A stretch of 64,000 nt of DNA from NCBI RefSeq assembly GCF_011947265.1, contig NZ_JAATHD010000012.1:1-64000 (forward strand). The letters are read 5' to 3'. This document shows, in pieces, positions 46,098 to 55,497 of this stretch. The first letter of the stretch is position 1. Each line of letters begins with the position of its first letter. A program made the position numbers and the translations under genes. The DNA is from Paenibacillus sp. HB172176. Lineage in GTDB: Bacteria; Bacillota; Bacilli; Paenibacillales; Paenibacillaceae. The notes under the pieces are model-generated. The model ran no database searches. It was not told the DNA's origin and saw only the letters and a list, made by a program, of their open reading frames with translations.

Positions 46098-46305
46098 TGC
46101 TTGCAGCTGTAACGGACTTTTTCGAACCTTAGAAGCTCTTTTTAGCTGGCTCAGATTTTTAACGGACTTTTCCGACCTTTAGCGGGTTAATTTGGTTGTT
46201 TTTCCGCTCATTTGGTTGGCTAAGAGGACAAAATGTCCGTTAGAGCAATCGAGTGTTGAAAAACGCCGTCTAAGAGGACGAATAGTCCGTTAGAGCAGTT
46301 CACTG
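46098..46305 (+). repeat. Diverged partial copy of repeat A with paired GGAC...GTCC sites
   Basis: The first 80 or so bases align with the left part of repeat A (GCTTGC, GTAACGGAC, TTTTCGA, TAGCTGG, GGAC). Further on, TAAGAGGAC and GTCCGTTAGAGCA flank short spacers twice (about 46219-46248 and 46269-46298), forming palindromes GGACAAAATGTCC and GGACGAATAGTCC. Non-coding; 46306-46370 shows nothing recognisable. Confidence 0.75.
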
Positions 46306-46370
46306 CTTTTAAAGGTCGCCGTCAGGTGTTTTTCTCACCACAATAGAATTTATAAGTTTCCGAGACATTT

Positions 46371-46484
46371 AAACTGTAAATTCATTTGGCGATAAAACTT
46401 TCCTCATGCTTACGAAGCTGCTTTGCTTCGCAAAGCTTCAGGTCGCTCATCTTCGAAAGGCCGAGGGTAGAGGTTTTCTCATTC
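46371..46484 (+). repeat. Dispersed intergenic repeat B, copy 2
   Basis: Almost identical to 15837-15948, including the hairpin GCTTTGC, TTC, GCAAAGC at 46420-46436. It ends about 30 bases before the hisS ribosome site. An overlapping 120-codon frame is not supported as a gene. Confidence 0.92.
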
Positions 46485-46530
46485 AAAAAAACAAATGCGA
46501 GTCATGATGAAGCAAGGAGGTCCGATCAAC

Positions 46531-47778
46531 ATGAAATTTCAAAAATCGCCGGGAACGCAGGATATATTGCCAGGCGCGGTAGAGAGATGGCAATTCGTCG
46601 AAGGAAAGGCCAGAGAAATTTGCAGCAGATACAACTTCCGGGAAATTCGCACGCCGATCTTCGAGTCGACCGAATTGTTCCAGCGCGGAGTCGGCGAAAC
46701 AACCGACATCGTGGAGAAGGAGATGTACACGTTCATCGATCGCGGTGAGAGGAGCTTGACGCTTAGACCGGAAGGCACGGCCGGCGTTGTGCGCTCTTAT
46801 GTGGAGAACAAGCTGTACGGCGAGCCGGATGTATCGAAGCTGTATTATATCGGACCGATGTTCCGTTACGAGCGTCCGCAGGCGGGACGATACCGCCAGC
46901 TGCATCAGTTCGGCGTTGAAGCGATCGGAGCCGTTGATCCCGCGCTGGACGCCGAGGTTATCGCGCTCGGGTATACGTTCTATACGGAGGTCGGCCTTCG
47001 CGGCGTGCGCGTGGAGATTAATTCCGTCGGGACACCGGCGGTAAGAGCGGATTTCCGCGAGAAGCTGCTTGCTTTCCTTGAGCCGAAACGCTCAATCCTA
47101 TGCAAGGACTGCCAGTCCAGAATGGATCGCAATCCGCTAAGGGTGCTCGATTGCAAGGAGGATCAGAAGCATTTCGAAGGCGCGCCTTCGATTCTGGACA
47201 GCTTGGACGAGGAATGCCGGCTGCATTTCGACAAGGTGCAGCAATGCCTCTCGGATATGGGCATCCCGTATTCGATCAATTCGAAGCTGGTACGCGGACT
47301 CGATTATTACACGCATACCGCCTTCGAATACAAAGCCGAAGGCATCGGCGCCATCGATACGATTGGCGGCGGCGGACGATATAACGGGCTGGTGTCCGAT
47401 ATCGGAGGTCCTGATCAGCCCGGTGTCGGCGTGGGGCTTGGCCTCGAGCGGACGATTCTGCTGCTCGAGCATCAGCAGACCGAATTGCCGAATAAGCATG
47501 AGATCGACGTCTATCTGGTCGCGCTTGGCGACGCGGCGGACCGGGAAGTGACGAAGCTGGTCTATCAGCTGAGGCAGAGAGGCATTCGCGCGGAACGCGA
47601 CTATCAAGGCCGCAAGATGAAGGCGCAGATGAAATCGGCTGACCGTCTCGGAGCGAGGTTCACCGCCATACTGGGCGATAACGAGCTCGAAAGCGGAGAA
47701 ATCGTGCTCAAGGATATGGCGAAGGGCGAGCAGAATACGATCGCGCTGGCAAATCTGGCATCGGCCATTCAAGAATAA
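46531..47778 (+). CDS. hisS: Histidyl-tRNA synthetase
   Basis: HisS charges tRNA-His. The 415-aa class II enzyme has motif 1 ([15 protein letters not shown]), motif 2 ([21 protein letters not shown]), the histidine-A signature [15 protein letters not shown], motif 3 ([15 protein letters not shown]) and a C-terminal anticodon domain. ATG 46531 is used: AAGGAGG lies ten bases upstream; the 12 earlier in-frame codons overlap that site. aspS follows after 50 bases. Confidence 0.97.
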   Translation: MKFQKSPGTQDILPGAVERWQFVEGKAREICSRYNFREIRTPIFESTELFQRGVGETTDIVEKEMYTFIDRGERSLTLRPEGTAGVVRSYVENKLYGEPDVSKLYYIGPMFRYERPQAGRYRQLHQFGVEAIGAVDPALDAEVIALGYTFYTEVGLRGVRVEINSVGTPAVRADFREKLLAFLEPKRSILCKDCQSRMDRNPLRVLDCKEDQKHFEGAPSILDSLDEECRLHFDKVQQCLSDMGIPYSINSKLVRGLDYYTHTAFEYKAEGIGAIDTIGGGGRYNGLVSDIGGPDQPGVGVGLGLERTILLLEHQQTELPNKHEIDVYLVALGDAADREVTKLVYQLRQRGIRAERDYQGRKMKAQMKSADRLGARFTAILGDNELESGEIVLKDMAKGEQNTIALANLASAIQE

Positions 47779-47828
47779 GCTTTAAGCTTGCATACAAATA
47801 TAAGGTACTGGAAGAGAGGCTGATAACA

Positions 47829-49646
47829 ATGATGATGTTAAAAACGCATAACTGCGGAACGCTTACGAAGGCGGATGTGGGCAAGGAGGTAACGTTGAAC
47901 GGCTGGGTACAGAGACGCCGCGACCTGGGCGGCGTGCTGTTCATCGATCTTCGCGATCGCACCGGCATTGTACAAACTGTCTTTAATCCGGATTTCTCGG
48001 GAGACGCGCTGGCGATTGCCGATCGCGCGCGCAACGAGTTCGTGCTTGCTGTGCAAGGCAAGGTTGTCGAGCGCGACGCCGAAACCTACAACGCGAATCT
48101 CGCGACCGGCGAGATCGAAATCCGCGTGACGACGATCGAGGTTATGAACGCGGCGAAGACGCCTCCGTTCCCGATCGAGGATGGCGTAGAGGTGGATGAA
48201 TCGCTTCGCCTTAAATACCGCTATCTGGATCTGCGTCGTCCGGAAATGCAGAAAACGCTGCTGCTTCGTTCGAAATCGGCCAAGATTTTCCGCGATTTTC
48301 TGGACGGAGAGGGCTTCATTGATGTGGAAACGCCGATCTTGACCAAGAGCACGCCGGAAGGCGCGCGCGATTATCTCGTGCCGAGCCGCGTGCATGAAGG
48401 CGAATTTTTCGCGCTGCCGCAATCGCCGCAAATTTTCAAGCAATTGCTCATGGTTGGCGGCATCGAGCGTTATTATCAAATCGCGCGCTGCTTCCGCGAC
48501 GAGGATCTTCGCGCGGACCGTCAGCCGGAATTCACGCAGGTCGACATTGAAACCTCCTTCCTGTCGCAGGATCAATTGCTCGGCATGATGGAGCAGCTTG
48601 CGGCCAAGCTGCTTCGAGAGACGGTCGGCGTGGAGCTGCAGCTTCCGTTCCAGCGCATCACGTACGCGGATGCCATGAACAAATACGGCTCCGACAAGCC
48701 GGATCTTCGTTTCGGGTTGGAAATTCAAGATATTACGGATATCGTCTCGGGCAGCGATGTGAAGGTATTCGCAAGCGTTGCGGCTGGCGGCGGCGTAGTG
48801 AAGGCGCTGAACGCCAAGGGCTGCGCAAGCTGGAGCCGCAAGGAGCTGGACGATCTGCAACCGTTCGCGGCGCGTTACGGCGGCAAGGGCCTCGCTTGGA
48901 TTACCGTCAAAGACGGCGAGTGGCGCGGACCTATTGTCAAATTCCTGAAGCCGGAGGAGATTGCTTCTCTGACGGAACGTCTTGGCGTAGAGGACGGCGA
49001 TTTGCTTACCTTCTCCGCGGACAAGTCGAAGGTTGTGGCGGATGTGCTTGGCAACCTGCGTCTGAAGCTTGGCAAGGAGCTTGGCTTGATCGACGAATCC
49101 GCGTTCAAGTTCGCATGGGTCGTGGACTTCCCGTTGCTCGGCTGGGATGAGGAAGCGAAGCGCTATGTAGCGGAGCATCATCCGTTCACGCGTCCGAAGG
49201 AAGAGGATGTTCATCTCTTCGATACGGATCCGGGCCAAATTCGCGCGCAAGCTTACGATCTTGTGCTGAATGGCTACGAGGTCGGCGGCGGATCCATGCG
49301 GATCTACAAACGCGATGTTCAGGAGAAAATGTTCAAAGCGCTCGGCTTCTCCATGGAAGAAGCGCATGAGAAGTTCGGCTTCTTGCTGGACGCATTCGAT
49401 TTCGGAACACCTCCGCATGGCGGAATCGCCTTTGGCTTCGATCGCTTGGTTATGCTGCTGGCGGGCCGCACGAATTTGAGAGAAACGATTGCGTTCCCTA
49501 AGACGGCGAGCGCAACGGATCTGCTATGCGACGCTCCGTCCGAGGTCGAGCAGTCCCAACTGGAGCAGCTTCATATTCGCACGGTGCTGAAACCGAAGCC
49601 GGTGGCGGCGGGCGCGGTTGCTGGCGCAGCGGACAAAACGGAATAG
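47829..49646 (+). CDS. aspS: Aspartyl-tRNA synthetase (bacterial type)
   Basis: AspS charges tRNA-Asp, and tRNA-Asn too in non-discriminating forms. The 605-aa class II enzyme has an N-terminal OB fold ([21 protein letters not shown]), motif 2 ([19 protein letters not shown]), a GAD insertion domain (about 290-420) and motif 3 ([15 protein letters not shown]). The three tandem ATGs at 47829, 47832 and 47835 share an AGAGAGG site. It is in one unit with hisS and tcdA. Confidence 0.97.
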   Translation: MMMLKTHNCGTLTKADVGKEVTLNGWVQRRRDLGGVLFIDLRDRTGIVQTVFNPDFSGDALAIADRARNEFVLAVQGKVVERDAETYNANLATGEIEIRVTTIEVMNAAKTPPFPIEDGVEVDESLRLKYRYLDLRRPEMQKTLLLRSKSAKIFRDFLDGEGFIDVETPILTKSTPEGARDYLVPSRVHEGEFFALPQSPQIFKQLLMVGGIERYYQIARCFRDEDLRADRQPEFTQVDIETSFLSQDQLLGMMEQLAAKLLRETVGVELQLPFQRITYADAMNKYGSDKPDLRFGLEIQDITDIVSGSDVKVFASVAAGGGVVKALNAKGCASWSRKELDDLQPFAARYGGKGLAWITVKDGEWRGPIVKFLKPEEIASLTERLGVEDGDLLTFSADKSKVVADVLGNLRLKLGKELGLIDESAFKFAWVVDFPLLGWDEEAKRYVAEHHPFTRPKEEDVHLFDTDPGQIRAQAYDLVLNGYEVGGGSMRIYKRDVQEKMFKALGFSMEEAHEKFGFLLDAFDFGTPPHGGIAFGFDRLVMLLAGRTNLRETIAFPKTASATDLLCDAPSEVEQSQLEQLHIRTVLKPKPVAAGAVAGAADKTE

Positions 49647-49667
49647 AAGAAGTGAAGGAGGCGGCTT

Positions 49668-50411
49668 ATGCTGCATCAATTCTCTCGAACGGAATTAGCG
49701 ATTGGGCCGGAAGGCCTGGAGCGAATGAAGAACAGCACGGTTGCCGTGCTCGGAATCGGCGGGGTCGGATCGATCGCGGCCGAGGCGCTGGCGCGAACCG
49801 GAGTCGGCCGCATCATCCTGATCGACAAGGATGTTGTGGATATTACGAATATCAATCGTCAAATTCATGCGTTGACAACGACCGTCGGTCAGCCGAAGGC
49901 GGATTTGATGAAAGAGCGGATCGGATTGATCAATCCCGAGTGCGACGCCATATCTCTGCGGATGTTTTATACGGAAGAGACGTATGAGCAGTTGTTCGAC
50001 TATCCGCTCGATTATGTGGTGGATGCGTCGGATACGATTATGTACAAAATCCATCTTATCAAGCAATGCCTGGAGCGGGGGATACCGGTCATCTCCTCCA
50101 TGGGCGCGGCGAACAAGATGGATCCGTCGCGGTTCCGTGTGGCGGATATTTCGAAGACGCACACCGATCCCATCGCGCGTGTCGTGCGCACGAAGCTGCG
50201 CAAGGACGGCATTAAGAAGGGCGTTAAAGTGGTGTTCTCCGACGAGGAGCCGATGAAGCCGCGCGAGGACGTGACGCAGCGCATTGTGCCGGAGTCGGCT
50301 CCCGATATCCGGAAGGCGCAGCAGCCGCCATCAAGCAATGCCTTCGTTCCGCCTGTAGCGGGTCTCATCATGGTAAGCGAGGTTGTGAAGGATTTGTTGA
50401 AATCGACTTGA
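49668..50411 (+). CDS. tcdA: tRNA threonylcarbamoyladenosine dehydratase
   Basis: TcdA cyclises t6A to ct6A at position 37 of ANN-decoding tRNAs. The 247-aa E1-like protein has the nucleotide-binding AVLGIGGVGSIAAEAL, DKDVVDITNINRQIHA, VVDASDTIMYKIHLI and the late SSMGAANKMDPSRF. In B. subtilis yrvM follows aspS in the same way. GAAGGAGG precedes the ATG; a terminator follows. Confidence 0.93.
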   Translation: MLHQFSRTELAIGPEGLERMKNSTVAVLGIGGVGSIAAEALARTGVGRIILIDKDVVDITNINRQIHALTTTVGQPKADLMKERIGLINPECDAISLRMFYTEETYEQLFDYPLDYVVDASDTIMYKIHLIKQCLERGIPVISSMGAANKMDPSRFRVADISKTHTDPIARVVRTKLRKDGIKKGVKVVFSDEEPMKPREDVTQRIVPESAPDIRKAQQPPSSNAFVPPVAGLIMVSEVVKDLLKST

Positions 50412-50422
50412 AAATAGTGAAT

Positions 50423-50461
50423 GCCAGTCCTGCAAGAATAGATGCGGGGCTGGCGTTTTTT
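50423..50461 (+). terminator. Terminator of hisS-aspS-tcdA
   Basis: An 11-bp stem GCCAGTCCTGC / GCGGGGCTGGC (with G-U pairs) then GTTTTTT. Confidence 0.9.
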
Positions 50462-50467
50462 ATGTAT

Positions 50468-50812
50468 CTTATAGCATGATAAAATATCGATTGGAATGAA
50501 GGCTTGCAACGGCAACGGACATTTTCGGCTGAGCCCCTCTAGCTGGCTTTAAAGTACATCCGCGACCATTACACGACGATATGAACGATTTTGAGAATGT
50601 AAGGGTCGCATTTGACCGTTAGAGTCTGAAATCATGGTTGAATCCCCTCATTATCTCCTCTTACGGTCATCCGCGGCCGTTAAAATACCAGTTAGGAGTG
50701 ATTTCAGCTTCTTACGGTCAATTGTGACCGTTGCGCCACACGCCTTGCGTTGCCCTTCACGCCTTGGTCAAATGGCCACGTTCTCACGGATCCACAATGA
50801 ATCGGCAGCCTC
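50468..50812 (+). repeat. Dispersed intergenic repeat A, copy 2
   Basis: Aligns with 15951-16272 from CTTAT(A/C)GC to AATGAATCGGCAGCCTC, with scattered substitutions and an extra segment of about 20 bases near 50735-50757. Shares the same GGTC/GACC palindromes, for example AAGGGTCGCATTTGACCGTT. Starts seven bases after the tcdA terminator. Confidence 0.9.
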
Positions 50813-50852
50813 TTGCTTGAATGGCGGAAGAGAGATACACTTATATTAAATC

Positions 50853-50880
50853 AATGAAACTGTGTTTCATTAAATGAAAC
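50853..50880. promoter_or_regulatory. Palindromic operator-like site AATGAAAC/GTTTCATT
   Basis: A perfect 8-bp inverted repeat AATGAAAC, TGT, GTTTCATT (50853-50871) is followed by a third half-site AAATGAAAC (50872-50880). It resembles binding sites of TetR-type repressors and lies about 95 bases before the VOC gene. No such regulator gene is adjacent. Confidence 0.5.
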
Positions 50881-50973
50881 TACAAAGATGAAGGAAGATA
50901 AATCTTTTGAGACGAACAACTGCACAAAGGTTATTTTCAGCTCTTATCGAATAGGATTAGGAGGCGATAGCGG

Positions 50974-51357
50974 ATGTCCTATCTGTTCATTGGCATTGAT
51001 CATGTTCAGCTTGCCGCGCCAAGCGGCTGCGAGGAGGAAGCAAGAGCCTTTTTCGGAGAACTGCTGGGCATGGCGGAGATACGAAAGCCGGAAGCGCTTC
51101 GGAAACGCGGCGGAGTTTGGTTTCAATGCGGAGCCCAGCAGCTTCATATTGGCGTTCAAAGCGATTTCATTCCCTCCAAGAAAGCCCATCCGGGGTTTGT
51201 GGTTCAGCAACTGGAGAGCTTGAAAGAGAGGCTTCGAGAGAATGGCGTCGTGATTACGGAAGACAGCCAGAGGGATGTTGAGGGAGTCAGCCGATTCTTT
51301 TGTGAGGATCCGTTTGGCAATCGAATTGAATTCATGGAGGTTGGAAGAGATGGATAG
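50974..51357 (+). CDS. VOC (glyoxalase/bleomycin resistance) family protein
   Basis: The 127-aa protein has a VOC fold: GIDHVQLAAP at the start, FFGELLGMAEIRKP, VWFQCGAQQLHIGV, and the closing FCEDPFGNRIEFMEV with the typical metal-ligand Glu. The actual substrate is unknown. AGGAGG lies ten bases before the ATG. The methyltransferase gene overlaps its end by eight bases. Confidence 0.87.
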   Translation: MSYLFIGIDHVQLAAPSGCEEEARAFFGELLGMAEIRKPEALRKRGGVWFQCGAQQLHIGVQSDFIPSKKAHPGFVVQQLESLKERLRENGVVITEDSQRDVEGVSRFFCEDPFGNRIEFMEVGRDG

Positions 51358-52105
51358 CAAGTCGAGATTTACGAATCGTGTTGAGAATTATGTGAAATAT
51401 CGTCCAAGTTATGGCAAGGATGCTGTTGATTTTCTTTATGAAACAATCGGCTTTCGCAAGGAAGACATCATCTGCGATATGGGCTCCGGCACAGGGATTT
51501 TCTCCAAATTGCTGCTTGAGCGCGGCAGCGAGGTGATCGGTCTCGAGCCGAACGAGGCGATGCGGGAGGAAGCGATGAAGCAGCTCGCGGGTTTTCCGAA
51601 TTATAAAGCTGCAGAAGGTTCGGCCGAAGAAACCGGACTGGAGGCGGCAAGCGTCAATCATATTGTGTGCGCGCAATCGTTTCATTGGTTCGATCAGGAG
51701 CTTGCCAAGAGGGAAATGAAGCGGATTTTGAAGCCGGGAGGGAAGGTTGCGCTGATCTGGAATTCGCGCAAAACAACCGGCTCGCCATTCCTGGAGCAGT
51801 TCGAACAGCTTCTCCTGGACTTCGGCGCCGATTATGAGAAGGTTGGCCATAAAAGCATTACGCAGAAATCGCTGCAGCCATTCTTTGCTGAAGATGGGCC
51901 GAATCTTGAACGTTTTGTGATGCGGCAGCGTTTCGACGAGACGGGACTTCTAGGACGCTTGCTATCTTCGTCCTATTGTCCGCTACCGGGACAGAAAGGC
52001 TACGACCGGATGATCGATAGACTGAGAAGGCTTTTCGAAGAGAATGAGAGCGGCGGCTGTGTGACGGTGGAATATGATACAGAGCTGTATTGGGGTGAGG
52101 TGTGA
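51350..52105 (+). CDS. Class I SAM-dependent methyltransferase
   Basis: The 251-aa protein has an SAM-binding motif I IICDMGSGTGIFSKLLLERG, an acidic end to strand 2 (VIGLEPNEAM), and VNHIVCAQSFHWFDQELAKRE, typical of the methyltransferase type 11 group. The substrate is unknown. ATG 51350 is chosen because GGAGG lies nine bases upstream and the earlier codons are VOC sequence read in another frame. Confidence 0.88.
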   Translation: MDSKSRFTNRVENYVKYRPSYGKDAVDFLYETIGFRKEDIICDMGSGTGIFSKLLLERGSEVIGLEPNEAMREEAMKQLAGFPNYKAAEGSAEETGLEAASVNHIVCAQSFHWFDQELAKREMKRILKPGGKVALIWNSRKTTGSPFLEQFEQLLLDFGADYEKVGHKSITQKSLQPFFAEDGPNLERFVMRQRFDETGLLGRLLSSSYCPLPGQKGYDRMIDRLRRLFEENESGGCVTVEYDTELYWGEV

Positions 52106-52293
52106 GCGGACAGTAGATTGCGGCGATTCATACACGGTACGCTACGATGAAGCCACATCCGTCAAGCTGGACTTGTGGCGAACGTTTGTGCGGATATGCT
52201 ATGATGGAGATCGATGGGAGTAAGGCTGCCCTGGATGCTTGAGACGTTAACAACAGCAGGAAGACGACTATCTGCAAAGGATTGTGTTGCTTT

Positions 52294-53598
52294 ATGGATT
52301 TGTTCTCATACCATGAGGAAGAAGCGCCGCGCGCGCGTCTGCTTGCGGATCGCATGAGGCCGCTGACGCTGGACGAATATATCGGTCAGGAAGCTATTGT
52401 CGGGCCCGGCAAGCTGCTGCGTCGCGCCATTGAAGGCGATCAAGTTTCATCTATCTTGCTGTATGGACCACCCGGCTGCGGCAAGACGACGCTTGCCAAC
52501 ATCATATCGCTGCGCACGGACGGCGACTTCGTGAAATTAAACGCCGTAGACGCGTCGGTGAAGGATGTCAGAGAGGTTATCGAACGGGCCAGAACGAACA
52601 AGACGCTCTATGGGAAGAAGACGACCTTGTTCCTGGACGAGGTTCATCGGTTTAATACTTCGAGACAGGATGCGCTGCTTCCGGCTGTTGAACAAGGCAT
52701 CATTATATTCATCGGCGCGACGACAGAAAATCCGTTCCATCACGTGAACGGAGCGCTGCTGTCGCGTTCGACGCTGTTCCAGCTTGAGGCTCTGGAAGAG
52801 CGTCATGCGCTTGAAGCGATGCGCAGGGCGCTCTCGGACAAGGAGCGCGGACTCGGATTTATGACGATTCAGGCGGAGGAGGACGCGCTTGCGCATATTG
52901 CGGCTATGGCGGGAGGCGATATTCGCCGTGCGCTCAATGCGCTGGAGCTGGCGGCTGTCACGACGCCGTCCCAAATAGACGGTTCGGTTCATATTACGCT
53001 TGAAGTGGCGCAGGAATCAATACGGAAGCCGTCTATTCGCGCGGATTTGTCCACGCAATACGACGTGCTATCGGCCTTTCATAAGAGCGTGCGAGGCTCG
53101 AGCGATGCCGCGCTGTTCTGGTTTCTGTACGCTGTGGAGAAGCTGGGAATGGATCCAATGACCTTTCTTCGCAGGCTGATCGTCGCCTGCAGCGAGGATA
53201 TTGGCTTGGCGAATCCGCAGGCGATGCTGCAGGCCGTGACGGCGATGGATGCCTATCACAAGATTGGCTGGCCGGAGGCGAAGTATAATATCGCCCAAGC
53301 GATTCTGTTCGCGGTGGAGAGTCCCAAGTCGAATGCGACTGCCGTCGCGATCGGCAATGTCACGGCAGCCATCGAGCGTGCGGGCAACGCCGAGGTTCCG
53401 CTTCATCTGCGGGACACGCATTACAAGGGAGCCGCGGAGCTGGGTCATGCGGGTTACAAATATCCACATGATTTCCCGAATCACTTTGTAGAGCAGCAAT
53501 ACTTGCCTGACAGCCTGAACGGTTCCCGTTTCTACAAGCCCTCCAATCAAGGGACGGAGGATAAGATCAAGCAAAATCAGCAGCGCCGCAAGCCGTGA
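52294..53598 (+). CDS. rarA: Replication-associated recombination protein A (RarA/MgsA)
   Basis: RarA is an AAA+ ATPase that acts at stalled replication forks with SSB. The 434-aa protein has Walker A LYGPPGCGKTTLANI, Walker B LFLDEVHRFN, sensor 1 GATTENPF and the family tail HYKGAAELGHAGYKYPHDF. The N terminus MDLFSY, common in Bacilli RarA, supports ATG 52294 over TTG 52282. The ribosome site AAAGGA is rather distant. In B. subtilis it follows tcdA; here 1.9 kb with VOC and methyltransferase genes intervene. Confidence 0.94.
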   Translation: MDLFSYHEEEAPRARLLADRMRPLTLDEYIGQEAIVGPGKLLRRAIEGDQVSSILLYGPPGCGKTTLANIISLRTDGDFVKLNAVDASVKDVREVIERARTNKTLYGKKTTLFLDEVHRFNTSRQDALLPAVEQGIIIFIGATTENPFHHVNGALLSRSTLFQLEALEERHALEAMRRALSDKERGLGFMTIQAEEDALAHIAAMAGGDIRRALNALELAAVTTPSQIDGSVHITLEVAQESIRKPSIRADLSTQYDVLSAFHKSVRGSSDAALFWFLYAVEKLGMDPMTFLRRLIVACSEDIGLANPQAMLQAVTAMDAYHKIGWPEAKYNIAQAILFAVESPKSNATAVAIGNVTAAIERAGNAEVPLHLRDTHYKGAAELGHAGYKYPHDFPNHFVEQQYLPDSLNGSRFYKPSNQGTEDKIKQNQQRRKP

Positions 53599-53607
53599 TT
53601 TCGCTGA

Positions 53608-54702
53608 TTACTGGAGAGAAAACATAAGACCGAGGTAGAGGAAGAGAGGCATCGTCAGCCCCATAATAAAGCTGCTGAATACTTTGCGCTGCTTGTGCAT
53701 GAGGATGACGCCTGCTCCCATGATTCCAGCAGCGGCCAGCATCAGAATGCTTTCGGTGCGGACGCTTAACTGCAGCGACAAATCGGGACTGAACGAGCCT
53801 CTGTAGATGGCTGTGAATAACGGAGAAGGCGAGACGGTCTGCAGTGTTTCCCTGACAATATGAGGCGGCGCTTGCTGTCCTAATGCGGCAGTCGCGAATA
53901 AGACAAGCAAGCCGATGGCGCTTTCCGCTCTCAGCCAAGGCTTGGGATTGAAGCCGGGGCGCTCCTTCAAGATGCGCTTGTAGCCAAAGCCGTTCGTGTA
54001 AGCAAATAAAAGCAGAGGCAGAATGAGCAAATGCTTTACAAGGAGCAGCTGACCGTAAGGCAGCATCCAACTGTTCAGATATTGAGGCGTCGTGAAGGTC
54101 ATGAGCGCGAAGCCCGCCGTCAAGGTCAGCGCTACGGCAACAACGGCGGCAGGAGAGAACCATTTCAGGAAGGCGTTCCAGCTTCGATGGCTGCCGGTAT
54201 CCTTGGAGAACCAGCTGACGACGAAGAGAATGCCAAGCCAGAGCGTCGCCGTCAGAAAATGAGCGGTATGAACGATGAGACCCTTCCATGGGCTGATCGA
54301 AGCGGCATGGCTGGCATAACCGAGCCAAATCATCATCAGCAGAACGATGAATAAGGCAAGTTTTGGCGTTCTTCTGTCATGCTGGAGCGATCGCATGCCG
54401 AGCAGCAGCGCGAGACCGACCGAAGCGATTGCCGTCCATACAAAAGCTTTGCCTGCGTTCACGTCGAGAAGCAGGCTCTTCAGCATGGCGCTATAGCTAA
54501 GCTCGAATTCATCCGCATAAGAAATAGCAAGCTCATGAAGCGGTATGTAAGACAACAAAGGGATCGCGAGCGCGCAGCCAATCAACAGCCGCTGCGGTAC
54601 CTCGACAAGAGGGCGCGCATGCTCCGGCACGAGCCGAAGCGCCAGCGCTCCTGTCAATATCGCGAAGCATAGGTAGAGCAAGCCTTCGCTCCAATAGATC
54701 AT
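53608..54702 (-). CDS. Copper resistance D (CopD) family membrane protein
   Basis: The 364-aa protein has about eight membrane segments and the CopD-domain stretch IVHTAHFLTATLWLGILF with conserved histidines, plus YGQLLLVKHLLILPLLLFAY. CopD proteins are thought to import copper with periplasmic or surface CopC; YcnJ of B. subtilis is a CopC-CopD fusion. Here the two are separate and overlap by four bases. It converges on rarA with a nine-base gap. Confidence 0.88.
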   Translation of the reverse strand: MIYWSEGLLYLCFAILTGALALRLVPEHARPLVEVPQRLLIGCALAIPLLSYIPLHELAISYADEFELSYSAMLKSLLLDVNAGKAFVWTAIASVGLALLLGMRSLQHDRRTPKLALFIVLLMMIWLGYASHAASISPWKGLIVHTAHFLTATLWLGILFVVSWFSKDTGSHRSWNAFLKWFSPAAVVAVALTLTAGFALMTFTTPQYLNSWMLPYGQLLLVKHLLILPLLLFAYTNGFGYKRILKERPGFNPKPWLRAESAIGLLVLFATAALGQQAPPHIVRETLQTVSPSPLFTAIYRGSFSPDLSLQLSVRTESILMLAAAGIMGAGVILMHKQRKVFSSFIMGLTMPLFLYLGLMFSLQ

Positions 54703-55310
54703 TGCCGGCGTCTCCGCATGAAATAGAAGAGGGCGGCCAATACGACGATGATGGCTCCGATGGCGATAAGCGGAGCAAGGTCAGAGCTTTCTTCGTCTCC
54801 GGAATTGCCGTCCTTGCTGTCTCTGTCTGTTGCTCCGGTCGCATCATTATCGCCAACTGACGCATTGGTCGGTGCGGCATCGGGAGAAGGCGAGCTGTCC
54901 GGCTGCCCGGTTACAGCAGCTTCCGTAGACGGAGCGGGAGATGGACTTGCCGTTTGGGAAGGGGCGGCGACTGTAAACGAATATTCGCCTTCTACGGCAT
55001 GGCCGTCAGCGCCCACCGCAGTCCATTTCACCGTATAAGTGTCGTTTGGAAGCTTGGCGGGTAACGCGGCCTTAAGCGTGGAGCCGCTCGCTTCCGGTTT
55101 GCCTGTCTCGACCTGTTCCCCGGCAGAATCATACAGCTTGAATGTGCTGAGCGACTCGATTTTGGTCGAGAAGGTCATCTCCACCTCCACCGGCGATTCA
55201 GCGACAGTGGAATCTTTGTCAGGCGCGGCCGATTTGACCGTGGAATGCGCGAATGCCGCCGCGGGCATAACGAATAGCAGCAGAATGACTATAAGAAATA
55301 CTTTTTTCAT
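54699..55310 (-). CDS. CopC domain copper-binding membrane-anchored protein
   Basis: The 203-aa protein has a signal peptide (MKKVFLIVILLLFVMPAAAFA) that would leave His22 as the mature N terminus, the usual Cu(II) ligand of CopC. The CopC domain (22-118) shows SAAPDKDSTVAESP and ending VGADGHAVEGEYSF. A Ser/Pro/Asp-rich linker and a C-terminal membrane anchor (about 180-198) with RRRRQ follow. ATG 55310 has GAGGAGG upstream. Confidence 0.92.
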   Translation of the reverse strand: MKKVFLIVILLLFVMPAAAFAHSTVKSAAPDKDSTVAESPVEVEMTFSTKIESLSTFKLYDSAGEQVETGKPEASGSTLKAALPAKLPNDTYTVKWTAVGADGHAVEGEYSFTVAAPSQTASPSPAPSTEAAVTGQPDSSPSPDAAPTNASVGDNDATGATDRDSKDGNSGDEESSDLAPLIAIGAIIVVLAALFYFMRRRRQ

Positions 55311-55497
55311 CAGGAATTCCTCCTCGTATTGCAGCGGTTTGACCGCTTCTTGCATTATACCAAATTGATCGCGTATTTCGACCCGCCTTGGCGCTCAAAC
55401 GGTAGCAGACTTGTGAACATTGCCCGCAATCGGGCGGCGATAGCTTCATGACCGCACATAATGGATAGGCAGTTCTGAATAGATATAATAAAAGATT

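Noticed and set aside
46386..46748. 120-codon frame spanning repeat B and the hisS start
   Set aside because: Starts in the repeat and overlaps hisS in another frame.
47838..49418. 526-codon frame antisense to aspS
   Set aside because: Shadow frame; aspS is unambiguous on the plus strand.
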